The position numbers and the translations under genes are program-made. From Dolichospermum compactum NIES-806 (GTDB lineage Bacteria; Cyanobacteriota; Cyanobacteriia; Cyanobacteriales; Nostocaceae): 64,000 nucleotides of DNA. The DNA is taken from assembly GCF_002368115.1 (NCBI RefSeq), contig NZ_AP018316.1, positions 2,574,450-2,638,449 on the forward strand, written 5' to 3'. Numbering within the stretch: position 1 is the stretch's first letter; every line of letters begins with the position of its first letter. The notes beneath the pieces were generated by a model. It was given only the letters and a program-made list of their open reading frames with translations. It had not been told where the DNA came from and searched no databases. Of the stretch, positions 45,001 through 54,264 are shown piece by piece.

Positions 45001-45203
45001 AATTATGATTTTAATGATTTTTGTGATTCTTTATGATACAGCAAAATTCAGGAGTGAAAACCGCTAGATACTTGCTTATTGACAGATAGGAGTTTTGATT
45101 TTCATTTTTTACCTTGGTTACTGGCAACCTGCTGTTTAATTACATAAATATATAGTCAAGATGTCATCAAATAAATCAGGTAAATCATAGTTTAAGATGA
45201 TAG

Positions 45204-46073
45204 TTAGGGAGCTAAAACAGCGATCGCTTGAGGAACAACCCGAAACACAGCCGGAGTATGAGTTGTGATTTCTCCATCTGTATTAATAGAATGGGGTCTG
45301 CGAGTGTATACTGTAATTTCCTGCCCTTCAAGGGCGCGAACATTTGGCGAATGAATATGTCGTCCTTGACGCATAGCCGGCAGCAAAGGCAGAATTTGCC
45401 ACCAATGATCAATTTCTAAACTATAAAGATCCAGCCTTTGATCATCTATAGCTGCATCGTGAACTACAGCCATACCACCACCATAATAGCGACCATTACC
45501 TACAGCAATTTGCACAGTTTTAACATAAATTGATTCATCATTCATACGAATTTCTGCACTAAAAGGGCGAGATCTCCAAATTACTTGCAATGCAATTGCC
45601 GCGTAAGCAAATATACCCCAACGCCGTTTAATTTCCTTAGTTAATTGTTGAGTAATTTTTACACTTAACCCCAAACTAGCCACATTAAAAAAATATTTAC
45701 CATTTACACAACCTAAATCAATCCTGCGTAACTTTCCAGAAGCAATAATTTGACACGCTTCCGTTAAAGAGTTAGGAATTCCTAAAGTCCTTGCTAAGTC
45801 GTTAGCAGTTCCTAATGGTAAAATCCCCAAAGGTAATTGAGTCTCGACTATCGCCTCAATAGCAGCATTCAGTGTACCATCCCCACCACCCACAATTACC
45901 AAATTTATTTCTTGTTGATAACGCCGAATCAGATCACCTAATTGATTTGGATGTTCTGTAGATTCTGTAATTATCTCTAAACCCAATTGATTTAAACAAT
46001 TTATCGCTTCTTGGTAACGTTCTTGTCCTTGACGAGAATTACTATTTACTAACAATAGTGCGCGGAGACTCAT
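45204..46073 (-). CDS. YegS/BmrU-type lipid (diacylglycerol) kinase
   Basis: The start is placed at the ATG at 46073 (MSLRALLLVNSNSRQG), which matches the family N-terminus; 15 in-frame upstream residues look extraneous. 289 residues. The catalytic-domain motifs are VIVGGGDGTLNAAIEAI, LGILPLGTANDLARTLG and NVASLGLSVKI. The C-terminal beta domain has AVGNGRYYGGGM and NTDGE-type ligand positions. It is expected to phosphorylate diacylglycerol or a similar lipid with ATP at the membrane. Confidence 0.9.
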   Translation of the reverse strand: MSLRALLLVNSNSRQGQERYQEAINCLNQLGLEIITESTEHPNQLGDLIRRYQQEINLVIVGGGDGTLNAAIEAIVETQLPLGILPLGTANDLARTLGIPNSLTEACQIIASGKLRRIDLGCVNGKYFFNVASLGLSVKITQQLTKEIKRRWGIFAYAAIALQVIWRSRPFSAEIRMNDESIYVKTVQIAVGNGRYYGGGMAVVHDAAIDDQRLDLYSLEIDHWWQILPLLPAMRQGRHIHSPNVRALEGQEITVYTRRPHSINTDGEITTHTPAVFRVVPQAIAVLAP

Positions 46074-46118
46074 TTTAGCTACCTTTTGTAGTTTGTATAT
46101 GGCATTATTTACATCCAT

Positions 46119-46534
46119 TTATTAAAAATCTCAGTGCAGGATGATCAAAAGGTTGAGACTTAACTGATTATAGAATACAGTAATATGGTTTTATCGGAAT
46201 CCAGTTTGATTATTGAAAAGATCCGTAAGCTATGTTAGCGACAGCGTAACACACTAAACCCTTGCTAGTCCTGCGTTACGGATTTAATCTCATAGCGAAG
46301 TGCCATCCGCACCTGATAATACTTAATTTTGTTCATAAATCAAATAGTAATCCTATATAGCAGTCGTCAAGCTTATAGGGGTTTCCCCGCCCTCTATTTT
46401 ATTGCATCCTAAAGAAAGATAACTGCTATAGTAATCATTATTTATTCCTTTTTTCTCCTCATTTCTATCTAAAGAAATATCTATTATTTAATAATATTTT
46501 GACTTGATTTTATTGATCTAGAATAGCGGCAGTT
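46119..46534. other. Intergenic region with a weak inverted repeat
   Basis: No gene. At about 46219-46283 GATCCGTAAG and CTGCGTTACGGAT face each other around 40 bases, resembling a small dispersed inverted repeat. The region separates two divergent genes and probably holds both promoters. Confidence 0.5.
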
Positions 46535-46552
46535 TTGCAACCCAAGATCAAC

Positions 46553-47686
46553 ATGAGTTCATCAACGATTTTACAAAACATTGAAAAACATCTTCCTCTA
46601 GTGGGAGATGTGCATACTAAAAGTCCAATTGCTTACAAAGCAACCCGTCTTGCAGTTAGTACAGTTAATGCAGTGCAAATGGCAATAGCCGAGTCTTATA
46701 TCAATGGATTAGAAGTACCGGATGCTGTGTTGCGATCGCTTTTTGATAGTTGTATGCCTATCTTTTTTAAGTATTTTCCATCCCTGCTTGCACCCTATGA
46801 ATGGGTATTAACAGAAACAGACCATACCGCCGAAGGTTCCCAGGAATTAATGAAGATTCAGTACGACTTACCTCAAGCTATGCTGAATACCATGTTAGGT
46901 GATGGAAAACTTATTTATCCTAAATATAGCATGGGATTGTGGGAAAAAGGAGCAACCAATCTCGAACAATCACAAATGCAAATGATTGATGATGTCATTG
47001 ACAAATTAGACATCAAAGATGGTGATCATATTTTAGATTTTGGCTGTGGTTGGGGCTGTGTAGCTAATTATATTCTTGCCAAATTTCCCCATGTCAAATT
47101 CACAGGAATTAACTTGAGTCACCACCAATGTGAATATATGCGTCAGAAAATGCAAGATCCTGAAAGTTACCTTAGTTCCGGTCGTTTTACTCTCTACGAA
47201 GGAGATTTAAACGATGCCCAATTTGAAACAAAATTTGACAAAATTCTCTCAATTGGCGTTTTTTGTCATGTAGGTAATTTAACAAAGGCTTTCCGAAAAC
47301 TGGCATCTTTTCTCAAGGATAACGGCAAAGTTTTTATTCATATTATCACAGTCCGTACCCCCAATAACATATCCAGTGTTTTCACTCACAAATACATTTT
47401 TCCTCATGGTCGTTACTGGAAATATGACGCAATTACCAGCCACAATCAAGACCTGAAAACTATTGACCAATGGTATCTTAATGGTTCTAATTATTCCCGA
47501 ACTTTTGCCAGTTGGTTAAAAAACTTTGATAATTCTCAGGCAATAGTCAAAGATTTGGACTACGGTATTGACTATGCTAAATTTCGTCGCATCTGGAGAT
47601 TTTATTTAATTTGGTTAGGTGCTAATTTCGCCAGTTGCGATGGTGAATACAACGGTAATGGACAATACTTAATGGTTCATGCCTAA
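46553..47686 (+). CDS. SAM-dependent methyltransferase, cyclopropane-fatty-acid-synthase-like
   Basis: The start is placed at the ATG at 46553 (MSSSTILQNIEKH); a TTG lies 18 bases earlier. 377 residues. The SAM-binding motif ILDFGCGWGCVANYIL is at about 162-177. TGINLSHHQCEYMRQKM and ILSIGVFCHVGN resemble the CFA-synthase/coclaurine N-methyltransferase branch (INLSxxQ, and an acidic/aromatic post-II motif that here reads SIGVFCHVG instead of the usual MFEH). The replacement of the Glu-His pair suggests a substrate other than fatty-acid double bonds. Soluble; no neighbours of related function. Confidence 0.82.
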   Translation: MSSSTILQNIEKHLPLVGDVHTKSPIAYKATRLAVSTVNAVQMAIAESYINGLEVPDAVLRSLFDSCMPIFFKYFPSLLAPYEWVLTETDHTAEGSQELMKIQYDLPQAMLNTMLGDGKLIYPKYSMGLWEKGATNLEQSQMQMIDDVIDKLDIKDGDHILDFGCGWGCVANYILAKFPHVKFTGINLSHHQCEYMRQKMQDPESYLSSGRFTLYEGDLNDAQFETKFDKILSIGVFCHVGNLTKAFRKLASFLKDNGKVFIHIITVRTPNNISSVFTHKYIFPHGRYWKYDAITSHNQDLKTIDQWYLNGSNYSRTFASWLKNFDNSQAIVKDLDYGIDYAKFRRIWRFYLIWLGANFASCDGEYNGNGQYLMVHA

Positions 47687-47732
47687 TCTTTGATTTTAGT
47701 GATAGCATTGCTTCAGTAGGTTGGGTTGACGC

Positions 47733-47896
47733 AAGGAAACCCAACATTATTAAACCTGATGATTAAAGTTGTTGTTGGGTTACGCTGTTGCTTAACCTAA
47801 CTTACACTAGTTATAAGGAAACCCAACATTATTAAACTTGATAATTAAAGCTGTTTTTGGGTTGCGCTGTTGCTTAACCCAACCTACATTAGTTAT
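47733..47896. repeat. Tandem duplication (82-bp unit) of the TTGGGTT inverted repeat
   Basis: AAGGAAACCCAACATTATT begins at 47733 and again at 47815. Each copy carries the GGAAACCCAAC / GTTGGGTT stem and ends ...AACCTACATTAGTTAT-like. A GTAGGTTGGGTTG arm precedes the first copy at 47716. The second copy reaches the 3' end of the ParE-like gene. Confidence 0.8.
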
Positions 47897-48219
47897 TCTG
47901 ATTCTTCGTCTCTCATTGGTTTTTGAGCCGTGTGTCGCACAAAAATAATTTGAACATTATCATCAATAATTGTAAAAATAATTCGATAGGCGTTTCTTCC
48001 CTTTCCATATATAAGTTGTCGTATTTCTTGATCAAAAAATTCATTTTCAAATGCTAGAGAACAACGAGAAGGCATTTTTTCTAGTGATAAAATAGATTTA
48101 TATAATCCTTCTAACCATGTTCTAGCCTTTTGGTGAGAAATATTACTAAACCAGAAATAAGCGTTTTCTATTGCTTTCTGTGCTTCTGGTTGGATAATGA
48201 TTTGATATTTATCATTCAT
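47893..48219 (-). CDS. ParE/RelE-family toxin
   Basis: 108 residues. KYQIIIQPEAQKAIENAYFWF is the usual first strand-helix. LEGLYKSILSLEKMPSRCSLA and RQLIYGKGRNAYRIIFTI followed by VQIIFVRHTAQKP make up the RelE/ParE fold with its basic C-terminal strand. It would either cleave mRNA at the ribosome or poison gyrase; sequence does not decide. It overlaps the antitoxin gene by 4 bases, the standard antitoxin-first order. A dispersed repeat touches its 3' end. Confidence 0.87.
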   Translation of the reverse strand: MNDKYQIIIQPEAQKAIENAYFWFSNISHQKARTWLEGLYKSILSLEKMPSRCSLAFENEFFDQEIRQLIYGKGRNAYRIIFTIIDDNVQIIFVRHTAQKPMRDEESE

Positions 48220-48506
48220 TGGGAACTGTCTAATTTATTAAACAATTCATTAAAGAAATCTTCGGCTTTTTTTCCTTCACCTTTCTGCATTTGTTCTAAG
48301 CCAAGTTTAATACCTTTTAAGGTTTCTACTAACTCAGCAGCATCTAATAGTTCTTGATAAGATTCTGCATCTTGAACAACTAACTCGGCTTTTCCGTTGA
48401 CAGTGAGAACTAAGGGGTGTTTTGTTTTTTTAATCTGTTGTAGAAATTCAGTAGTGTTACGCTTAAATTCGGTGAGGGAATGTATATCTTTACTAAGATT
48501 GATCAT
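48216..48506 (-). CDS. Phd/YefM-type antitoxin
   Basis: The ATG at 48506 (MINLSKDIHSL) is preferred to the upstream in-frame start at 48527. 96 residues. SLTEFKRNTTEFLQQIKKTKHPLVLTVNGKAE is the Phd/YefM DNA-binding domain. The acidic C-terminal helix (AEDFFNELFNKLD) would bind the toxin. It neutralises the overlapping ParE-like toxin and is expected to autoregulate the pair. Confidence 0.88.
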   Translation of the reverse strand: MINLSKDIHSLTEFKRNTTEFLQQIKKTKHPLVLTVNGKAELVVQDAESYQELLDAAELVETLKGIKLGLEQMQKGEGKKAEDFFNELFNKLDSSQ

Positions 48507-48623
48507 GACCGCAAGTTTAATTAGCATCTAATTAGATGTTAATTATAATTGGTGGTATTTGTCAAGTATTTTTTGGTAACTGCTTTGAGTGGGTTGCGTT
48601 GTTGCTTAATCCAACCGTTACAC

Positions 48624-48838
48624 CCCACATTCCGCACCCCCCCAGTGTCACAATCGGTAATTATGGCTAACGCCACGCTCCGCTATCGGATTTTTGAAGA
48701 CCTGTAAGGATAATTTTGATACAAAATGGTCTAAATTTTAGGTAGCGATAGCGAAGCACTGCTGCAAGCAGTTCGCCAATCCCAAATCCCCAAACGACCA
48801 ATTTTCGTTGTGTGACAGTTTAGGGTGCGGAATGTGGG
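48624..48838. mobile_element. 215-bp element with terminal inverted repeats (IS-end-like)
   Basis: CCCACATTCCGCACCC at 48624 is exactly mirrored by GGGTGCGGAATGTGGG ending at 48838, and similarity continues inward through the CAGTGTCACA / TGTGACAGT pair. There is no open reading frame. It lies between the toxin-antitoxin pair and sbtB, ending 24 bases from the sbtB stop. No clear target duplication can be seen. Confidence 0.7.
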
Positions 48839-48861
48839 TTTTAGGTCTGTGTCGTTTCAAC

Positions 48862-49194
48862 TCAACAGCCGTCTGGTCCACAGAAATGTCTTCCGTACAG
48901 TACCTCTGCTTCACAGATATAGATAATGCCCGCATAATCGGTGAAAAACTTGATTGCGACCTGATCCGCAATCTTCTCGGCCATCTCCCGATTTTCGGTA
49001 AGTACCTCGAACTTTACATTTGAATCGGTGTCAGCAGTGTTGGGTTTACCTGTAGAGCGCACGTTACGACTGCCTTTACCGCCAGTATCCACGACCGTAT
49101 AACCGGTTGCCCCGCATTCATCAATGATCTTGGCGACCTTTTTCATCAGAATCTTTTCCGTGACGATGACGAGCTTGTTAGCTTTCTTGGACAT
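48862..49194 (-). CDS. sbtB: PII-like carbon regulator SbtB
   Basis: 110 residues with a strong ribosome-binding site (AAGGAGGTAAGC before ATG). It has the ferredoxin-like fold of PII proteins, with KLVIVTEKILMKKVAKIIDE, GYTVVDTGGKGSRN (T-loop base) and a C-terminal CGPDGC (C105, C110). This redox-responsive Cys-Gly-Pro hairpin is known from SbtB. SbtB binds adenine nucleotides including cAMP and gates the bicarbonate transporter SbtA, which precedes it by 85 bases on the same strand. The gene is visibly richer in G+C (about half in sampled lines) than its neighbours. Confidence 0.93.
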   Translation of the reverse strand: MSKKANKLVIVTEKILMKKVAKIIDECGATGYTVVDTGGKGSRNVRSTGKPNTADTDSNVKFEVLTENREMAEKIADQVAIKFFTDYAGIIYICEAEVLYGRHFCGPDGC

Positions 49195-49279
49195 ATTGCT
49201 TACCTCCTTAAATCAAGTATATTAATCTACTCCGTCTGCGGGGTCAAGGGAGAGCCGACAGACCGCGACTGGTCTGGGA

Positions 49280-50392
49280 TTACTTGCCGCCGATCGCCTG
49301 GGCAAGTCCGATAAAGAAGGGTATACACAAACCGATCGCAATTGGCGTACCAATGGCTGTAGACGCGCCTATATATGCCGATGGATTAGCCGAAGGGATA
49401 CCTGCTCGCAATGTAGGAGGACCGGAGATGTCTGAACTAGAGGAAGCGATGACAGCCAGTACCACGACACCGCCCATGCTGAAATTCATTGTATAGTGGG
49501 CAATCATACCTAGTCCGAAGGCAATTAAACCATGTATAAATGGTGCTAACACACTATAAACGACGTACCATTGGGCAACCTTACGCAGTTCACCCACTCT
49601 TGACCAAGCCTCCATACCCATCACCAGCATCAAGATTGAAAGCAAGCCGCGAAAGGCGGGATCGTAGAAGCTTTTATAGACAGTTTCCGGACGGGTGAAC
49701 AGTCCCAGAGCCATTCCTAATAACATTGCCGATAAGGCAGGACCCCGGAGGCTTTCCTCAATGATCGGCCATATCTTGACCCGATTATCATCAGGATCTT
49801 TCTGCTGGCTGAGATACTCCTGCCTGGTGCTGGGATAATCACCAGCCGCAACGGGCTGCTTACTCAAAGACTCTTCCATCGCAAGTTCGGGTGATTCTTT
49901 AAGCTTCTTCTTGTTGAGGTAAATATTAGCTACCACAATCGCAGTTACGAGCGCGGGGATATCCATAAAGGGATAGAGTGCACCAGTCCATGCTTCAAAT
50001 GGAATTTTTTGTTCTTCTAGTACCGTCAGTCCGGCGGCCATGGTAGAACCACTCACCGCACCAAACAACCCCCCAGTTGCGATCGCATCAACGACTTTGA
50101 CCTTTGGCAGCTTGGCCAATGTATAGCGGGCGATGAATACAACCGCAATACCTGTGACTACAGCAAACAATGCGGGTAAAACCATGTCCGCTAGGTTGGA
50201 GTTACGGATCGCAATTCCACCGGTTAGACCGATTTTGGTGAGTAACATGAAGACGATGATCGTACAAATTGACTCTGGAATTACCAATTCACTACCAAGG
50301 GCGGCAATAATCATTCCACCAATCAAAAAGGCCAATGTTGGGGACTGCAACTGGGCAATAAAGTCCGTGATAAATAAGGATACAAAATCCAC
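49280..50392 (-). CDS. sbtA: Sodium-dependent bicarbonate transporter SbtA
   Basis: 370 residues from a GTG start preceded by AAGGAGGT. About ten membrane helices in two inverted halves, separated by a cytoplasmic loop (about 165-215) rich in charge. Family motifs: LIGGMIIAALGSELVIP, FGAVSGSTMAAGLTVLE (first bicarbonate-site loop) and ASSSSDISGPPTLRAGIP (second). It co-transports Na+ and HCO3- into the cell at low CO2. It is encoded directly before its regulator sbtB and, beyond a 763-base gap, downstream of cmpABCD. Base composition matches sbtB, not the AT-rich neighbours. Confidence 0.95.
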   Translation of the reverse strand: MDFVSLFITDFIAQLQSPTLAFLIGGMIIAALGSELVIPESICTIIVFMLLTKIGLTGGIAIRNSNLADMVLPALFAVVTGIAVVFIARYTLAKLPKVKVVDAIATGGLFGAVSGSTMAAGLTVLEEQKIPFEAWTGALYPFMDIPALVTAIVVANIYLNKKKLKESPELAMEESLSKQPVAAGDYPSTRQEYLSQQKDPDDNRVKIWPIIEESLRGPALSAMLLGMALGLFTRPETVYKSFYDPAFRGLLSILMLVMGMEAWSRVGELRKVAQWYVVYSVLAPFIHGLIAFGLGMIAHYTMNFSMGGVVVLAVIASSSSDISGPPTLRAGIPSANPSAYIGASTAIGTPIAIGLCIPFFIGLAQAIGGK

Positions 50393-51155
50393 GAATACCT
50401 CCTTGTTTCTCCTCTAAAGAGGAGTATTACAATAGTTGAAGATGAAGTACAGTTAAGAGCATTTAGCTACAGAAAAAAACTATTTTCATCCGCCAAAAAC
50501 CTGGTTGCTAATTATGCAACCATGAAAATTTGGTAATAATAAACTTTGGTAACAATTATTTCAGTTACCTAGTTTATTAGTTAGTTGAAAATATGAGTGT
50601 TAGCTAATTTCTGCCGATGCAATTTACACAACGCTGTTTGCGTTAGAGCATTTATCAATGCTGATCTAAATCTTTCAGTTCAACATTTAAGTTTTATGAA
50701 AATTTGTTTGTCAAAGTACATTTGTAAATGCTCCTTAAGTAGTGCTTAACTGTGTCCTCAGTGCAAAAAACAGCAAGTATAAAATATCTTGCCGGTTGAT
50801 GATTACGGTTGACAATTTACATAAATTATGAGCTAAGGTACTACTCAAGGAGAAACCCTAGTTACCCTGAAACACAATCATGTAAAAAAATATATCCGCT
50901 TTTAGTTTTTTTGAAACCCAGGGATCAACTGTTTGATTAAAAACAGCATACAGCCTTTAGGTCGCAAAAATTAACCCAAAAACATGAATTATTAAAAAAA
51001 TATTATAAATAACATATACATTATATAAGTTTTTGCTTATATGTAACCCAAAAATTGGCCGTATTCATTAATGTATAAGTTTTTCTCTATGAAAACCATT
51101 ATTGATTCCTGAGAAAATAGACAAGAGGCGAAACTTAATTCGCCGCCTTTTTACT
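50393..51155. other. Intergenic region upstream of sbtA
   Basis: 763 AT-rich bases between cmpD and sbtA, with no gene. A short stem (CTCCTCTAAAGAGGAG, about 50410-50425) sits just upstream of the sbtA ribosome-binding site and could affect leader folding. The sbtA promoter and any low-CO2 regulator site should be here; I could not assign one. Several ATG-less AT tracts lie at 50980-51030. Confidence 0.55.
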
Positions 51156-51992
51156 TTAACCGACATCATCATGAGCGAAACGATTAAACAAGAAATCTAA
51201 CGCATAATTCCGCAGTTGATAATATTGAGGATCTTCCATAATTCTCGCTCTATCCCGTGGTCTTGCAAAGGGAATTTCCATCACTTCCCCTATTTTGGCA
51301 TGAGGGCCATTAGTCATCATTACCAACTTGTCAGCCAAAAATAAAGCCTCATCAATATCATGGGTAATCATCAAAACTGTACAACGATTATCATTCCAGA
51401 TTTTCAGCAACTCCTCCTGTAACTCTTCCTTAGTGATCGCATCCAACGCCCCAAAAGGTTCATCTAAAATCAGCACTTTGGGACGAATAGCCAAAGCACG
51501 GGCAATAGAAACCCGCTGTCTCATTCCTCCAGACATTTGCATAGGTTTCTTTTCCATTGCGTCGGCTAAACCCACCATTGCTAAATGTTCTCTAACAATA
51601 GAACGTTTTTCTGCTTCTGGCTTAGTTGGATAAACTGCATTTACAGCTAAATAAATATTTTCAAATGCTGTTCTCCAAGGTAGTAAGGCGTAGTTTTGAA
51701 ATACGACCATTCTATCTGGACCTGGTTTTGTAATAGGTTGTCCTTCTAATAAAACTTGTCCAGTTGTCGGAAAGTTGAAACCAGAAACCATGTTTAATAA
51801 AGTTGATTTACCGCAACCAGAGTGACCGATAACGCAAAGAAATTCCCCTTGTTCAACGTTGAGGTTAACACCATCAAGAACGGTAAATGGTCCATTTTTG
51901 GTGGGATAAACTTTACAAACGTCTTTAATTTCTAGGAAAGGCTGACGGCTGATTGTGGTTGTGTTGGTAGATATTAAGTTACGGTTTTGCAT
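51156..51992 (-). CDS. cmpD: Bicarbonate ABC transporter ATPase CmpD
   Basis: 278 residues, a single ABC domain: Walker A GHSGCGKST, Q-loop VVFQNYALLPW, signature MSGGMRQRVSIARAL, Walker B LILDEPFGALD and switch His in ITHD. It is last in the cmpA-B-C-D order on this strand. It powers high-affinity bicarbonate import together with CmpC. By its own sequence it could equally be NrtD; the Cmp identity comes from CmpA. Confidence 0.9.
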   Translation of the reverse strand: MQNRNLISTNTTTISRQPFLEIKDVCKVYPTKNGPFTVLDGVNLNVEQGEFLCVIGHSGCGKSTLLNMVSGFNFPTTGQVLLEGQPITKPGPDRMVVFQNYALLPWRTAFENIYLAVNAVYPTKPEAEKRSIVREHLAMVGLADAMEKKPMQMSGGMRQRVSIARALAIRPKVLILDEPFGALDAITKEELQEELLKIWNDNRCTVLMITHDIDEALFLADKLVMMTNGPHAKIGEVMEIPFARPRDRARIMEDPQYYQLRNYALDFLFNRFAHDDVG

Positions 51993-52069
51993 TGTTTGGT
52001 AATTGGTAGGAGGTTTCGCGCAAAGACGCTAAGAAGCAAAGACGCAAAGGAAGAAAGGATGATTTTATT

Positions 52070-52137
52070 AGTTTTGTGGGATGGGCATCTTGCCCGTCTT
52101 TTATATTTTTGGGCAGACAGGATGTCCACCCCACAAG
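52070..52137. repeat. Palindromic repeat between cmpC and cmpD
   Basis: TTTTGTGGGATGGGCATCTTG faces GACAGGATGTCCACCCCACAA around an AT-rich loop. A close relative sits at 57300-57366, upstream of cmpA. A GCAAAGACGC repeat precedes it at about 52020-52045. Confidence 0.7.
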
Positions 52138-52150
52138 ATTTATCCCCCCT

Positions 52151-54154
52151 TTAAGCTGCGGTTTTTCGGGGGGAATCTAGAATGACTTCGGCTATGGAGA
52201 AGTCGCGTTTGATTTCTAGGTCGTTAAGATAGCTAATGGGGTCGTCGGCGTTGAAGGGTTTACCATCAAATAATTGAATGGGTTGACGGGTGTAACTGAT
52301 ATCTAAGCCTAGTTCTCTGGCTGCTGTACTGAAAACACGGACTCGACACACTCGTTCGACGATTTCTACCCAATTTCTGGGGAAGGGAGTATCACCCCAC
52401 CGTGCTAATTGAGTCATAATCCAAATTTGTTCTGTCCGACTGGGGCGGTTAATGGCAGACTCGGAATAAAATTGGTGATGGGCATATTCCCGCATCGGAT
52501 GATCTAAGTCACAACTATCACTACTGGGGTTTTCCAGTTGGATATATTCAATATCTGTGCTGACATAATCCCGACTTGCTAAAATTTGGCGAATTTCTTG
52601 GGCGTTGGCAGGATCTGCACAATATTTGCAAGCTTCTAATAAGGCTTTGGTTAAGGCAATATGGGTATTTGGATAAGTTTCTGCCCAATCTTCTCGCACG
52701 CCTAAAACTTTACCGGGGTGTCCTAACCAAACTTCTAAATCTGTGGCAATTGTAAAGCCTGAACCTTCAACTGCTGCGCGATAATTCCAAGGTTCACCTA
52801 CACAATAACCGTCAATAGTTCCACCTTTTAAATCTACTACCATTTGGGCAGGAGGAATATTTTTCATGTCTACGTCAATATCAGGATCAATTCCTCCTGC
52901 GGCTAACCAATAACGCAGGAGTAAATTGTGCATTGATGCGGGATGGACTACGCCCATTCTGTGTGTTTGTTCGCGGGTTTTTAGGAGGTATTTTTTGAAG
53001 TCGGATAAGCTATGTACACCTTCTTCATAAAAACGTTTTGCTAAGGTGATGGCGTTACCGTTGCGGGTCATTGTTAGGGCTGTGACAACGGGTAAGGGTT
53101 CGTTTTTATTGCCTCCCAAACTTAACCACATTGGCATACCAGAGGGCATTTGTGCCGCATCTAAATATCCCCCCGTCATCCCGTCTACAATTCCCCGCCA
53201 ACTGCTTTCCCGGACTAAATTAACTTCATCTAAGCCATGTTTGATGAAAAAGCCTTTTTCTTTAGCAATAGCCAGGGGGGCGCAAGCTGTAATGGGTAAG
53301 AAGCCAATTTCTAAATTAACTTTTTCTAAACCATGACGAACCACCGCAGCAGTTTTTCTGGCCCGAATTTTTTTGATGCGTTTTTGTTGGTTGAGGAAGT
53401 AAATCATTTCACTTCGCAAGGTGTAGTAACTGGGATGTTTTACTACTTCCATGCGTTTACGCGGTCTGGGAATATCTACTTCTAAAATGTCGCCAATTTT
53501 TGATTCTGGTCCGTTGGTTAACATAACTATTCTGTCAGATAACAATACGGCTTCGTCTACGTCGTGTGTCACCATGACGGCGGTAACTTCGTTTTCTTCG
53601 CAGATTTGCATTAATTGTTCTTGCAAATTACCGCGAGTTAGGGCATCTAATGCACCGAAGGGTTCGTCTAATAGTAATAGTTTAGGACGAATTGCTAAGG
53701 CGCGGGCTATAGCTACCCGTTGTTTTTGTCCACCAGATAACATCCCTGGTTGTTTATCAGCATGGGGACGTAAACCTACCATATCTATGTGTCTGTCAAT
53801 AATCGCTTTGCGTTCTGCCGCTGGCATTCCATTTAATACTGAATCTACCGCTAAGGCGATATTTTCTCTGACTGTTCGCCAAGGTAAAAGCGAATAGTTT
53901 TGAAATACGACCATTCTATCTGGTCCTGGTTTTTTAATTCTTTGTCCTTCTAGAGTTACTAATCCTTCTGTTGGTAAATCCAAACCGGCGATCATATTTA
54001 AAAGTGTGGATTTTCCGCAACCAGAGTGACCGATAAGGGAAACAAATTCGCCTTTTTTTATTTGGAGATCAATACCTTTGAGGGCAATATATTGACCGCC
54101 ACCTGTTAATTCAAAAACTTTATCAATTTGCTCAACGCCAACAAATATAGACAT
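52151..54154 (-). CDS. cmpC: Bicarbonate ABC transporter CmpC (ATPase plus binding-protein-like domain)
   Basis: 667 residues. ABC domain at about 1-260 (GHSGCGKST, LSGGQKQRVAIARAL, LLLDEPFGALD). Then a CmpA/NrtA-like solute-binding domain at about 280-640 (ACAPLAIAKEKGFF, LLRYWLAAGGIDPD, GYCVGEPWNYRA). The extra domain is typical of CmpC/NrtC and serves regulation: in NrtC it mediates ammonium inhibition. Located between cmpB and cmpD on the same strand. Confidence 0.92.
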   Translation of the reverse strand: MSIFVGVEQIDKVFELTGGGQYIALKGIDLQIKKGEFVSLIGHSGCGKSTLLNMIAGLDLPTEGLVTLEGQRIKKPGPDRMVVFQNYSLLPWRTVRENIALAVDSVLNGMPAAERKAIIDRHIDMVGLRPHADKQPGMLSGGQKQRVAIARALAIRPKLLLLDEPFGALDALTRGNLQEQLMQICEENEVTAVMVTHDVDEAVLLSDRIVMLTNGPESKIGDILEVDIPRPRKRMEVVKHPSYYTLRSEMIYFLNQQKRIKKIRARKTAAVVRHGLEKVNLEIGFLPITACAPLAIAKEKGFFIKHGLDEVNLVRESSWRGIVDGMTGGYLDAAQMPSGMPMWLSLGGNKNEPLPVVTALTMTRNGNAITLAKRFYEEGVHSLSDFKKYLLKTREQTHRMGVVHPASMHNLLLRYWLAAGGIDPDIDVDMKNIPPAQMVVDLKGGTIDGYCVGEPWNYRAAVEGSGFTIATDLEVWLGHPGKVLGVREDWAETYPNTHIALTKALLEACKYCADPANAQEIRQILASRDYVSTDIEYIQLENPSSDSCDLDHPMREYAHHQFYSESAINRPSRTEQIWIMTQLARWGDTPFPRNWVEIVERVCRVRVFSTAARELGLDISYTRQPIQLFDGKPFNADDPISYLNDLEIKRDFSIAEVILDSPRKTAA

Positions 54155-54159
54155 AATTT

Positions 54160-54216
54160 TGGTGATTGGTGATTGGTGATTGGTTAGTTGTCAGTTGTCA
54201 GTTGTCAGTTGTCAGT
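54160..54216. repeat. STRR: GGTGATT and AGTTGTC heptamers
   Basis: About three GGTGATT and four AGTTGTC units lie in the cmpB-cmpC gap, right beside the cmpC start. This pushes the two cistrons about 110 bases apart. Confidence 0.85.
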
Positions 54217-54264
54217 TGTTATTTCTTCGCTATTGACTAATGACCACTGACTAATGACTAATAG

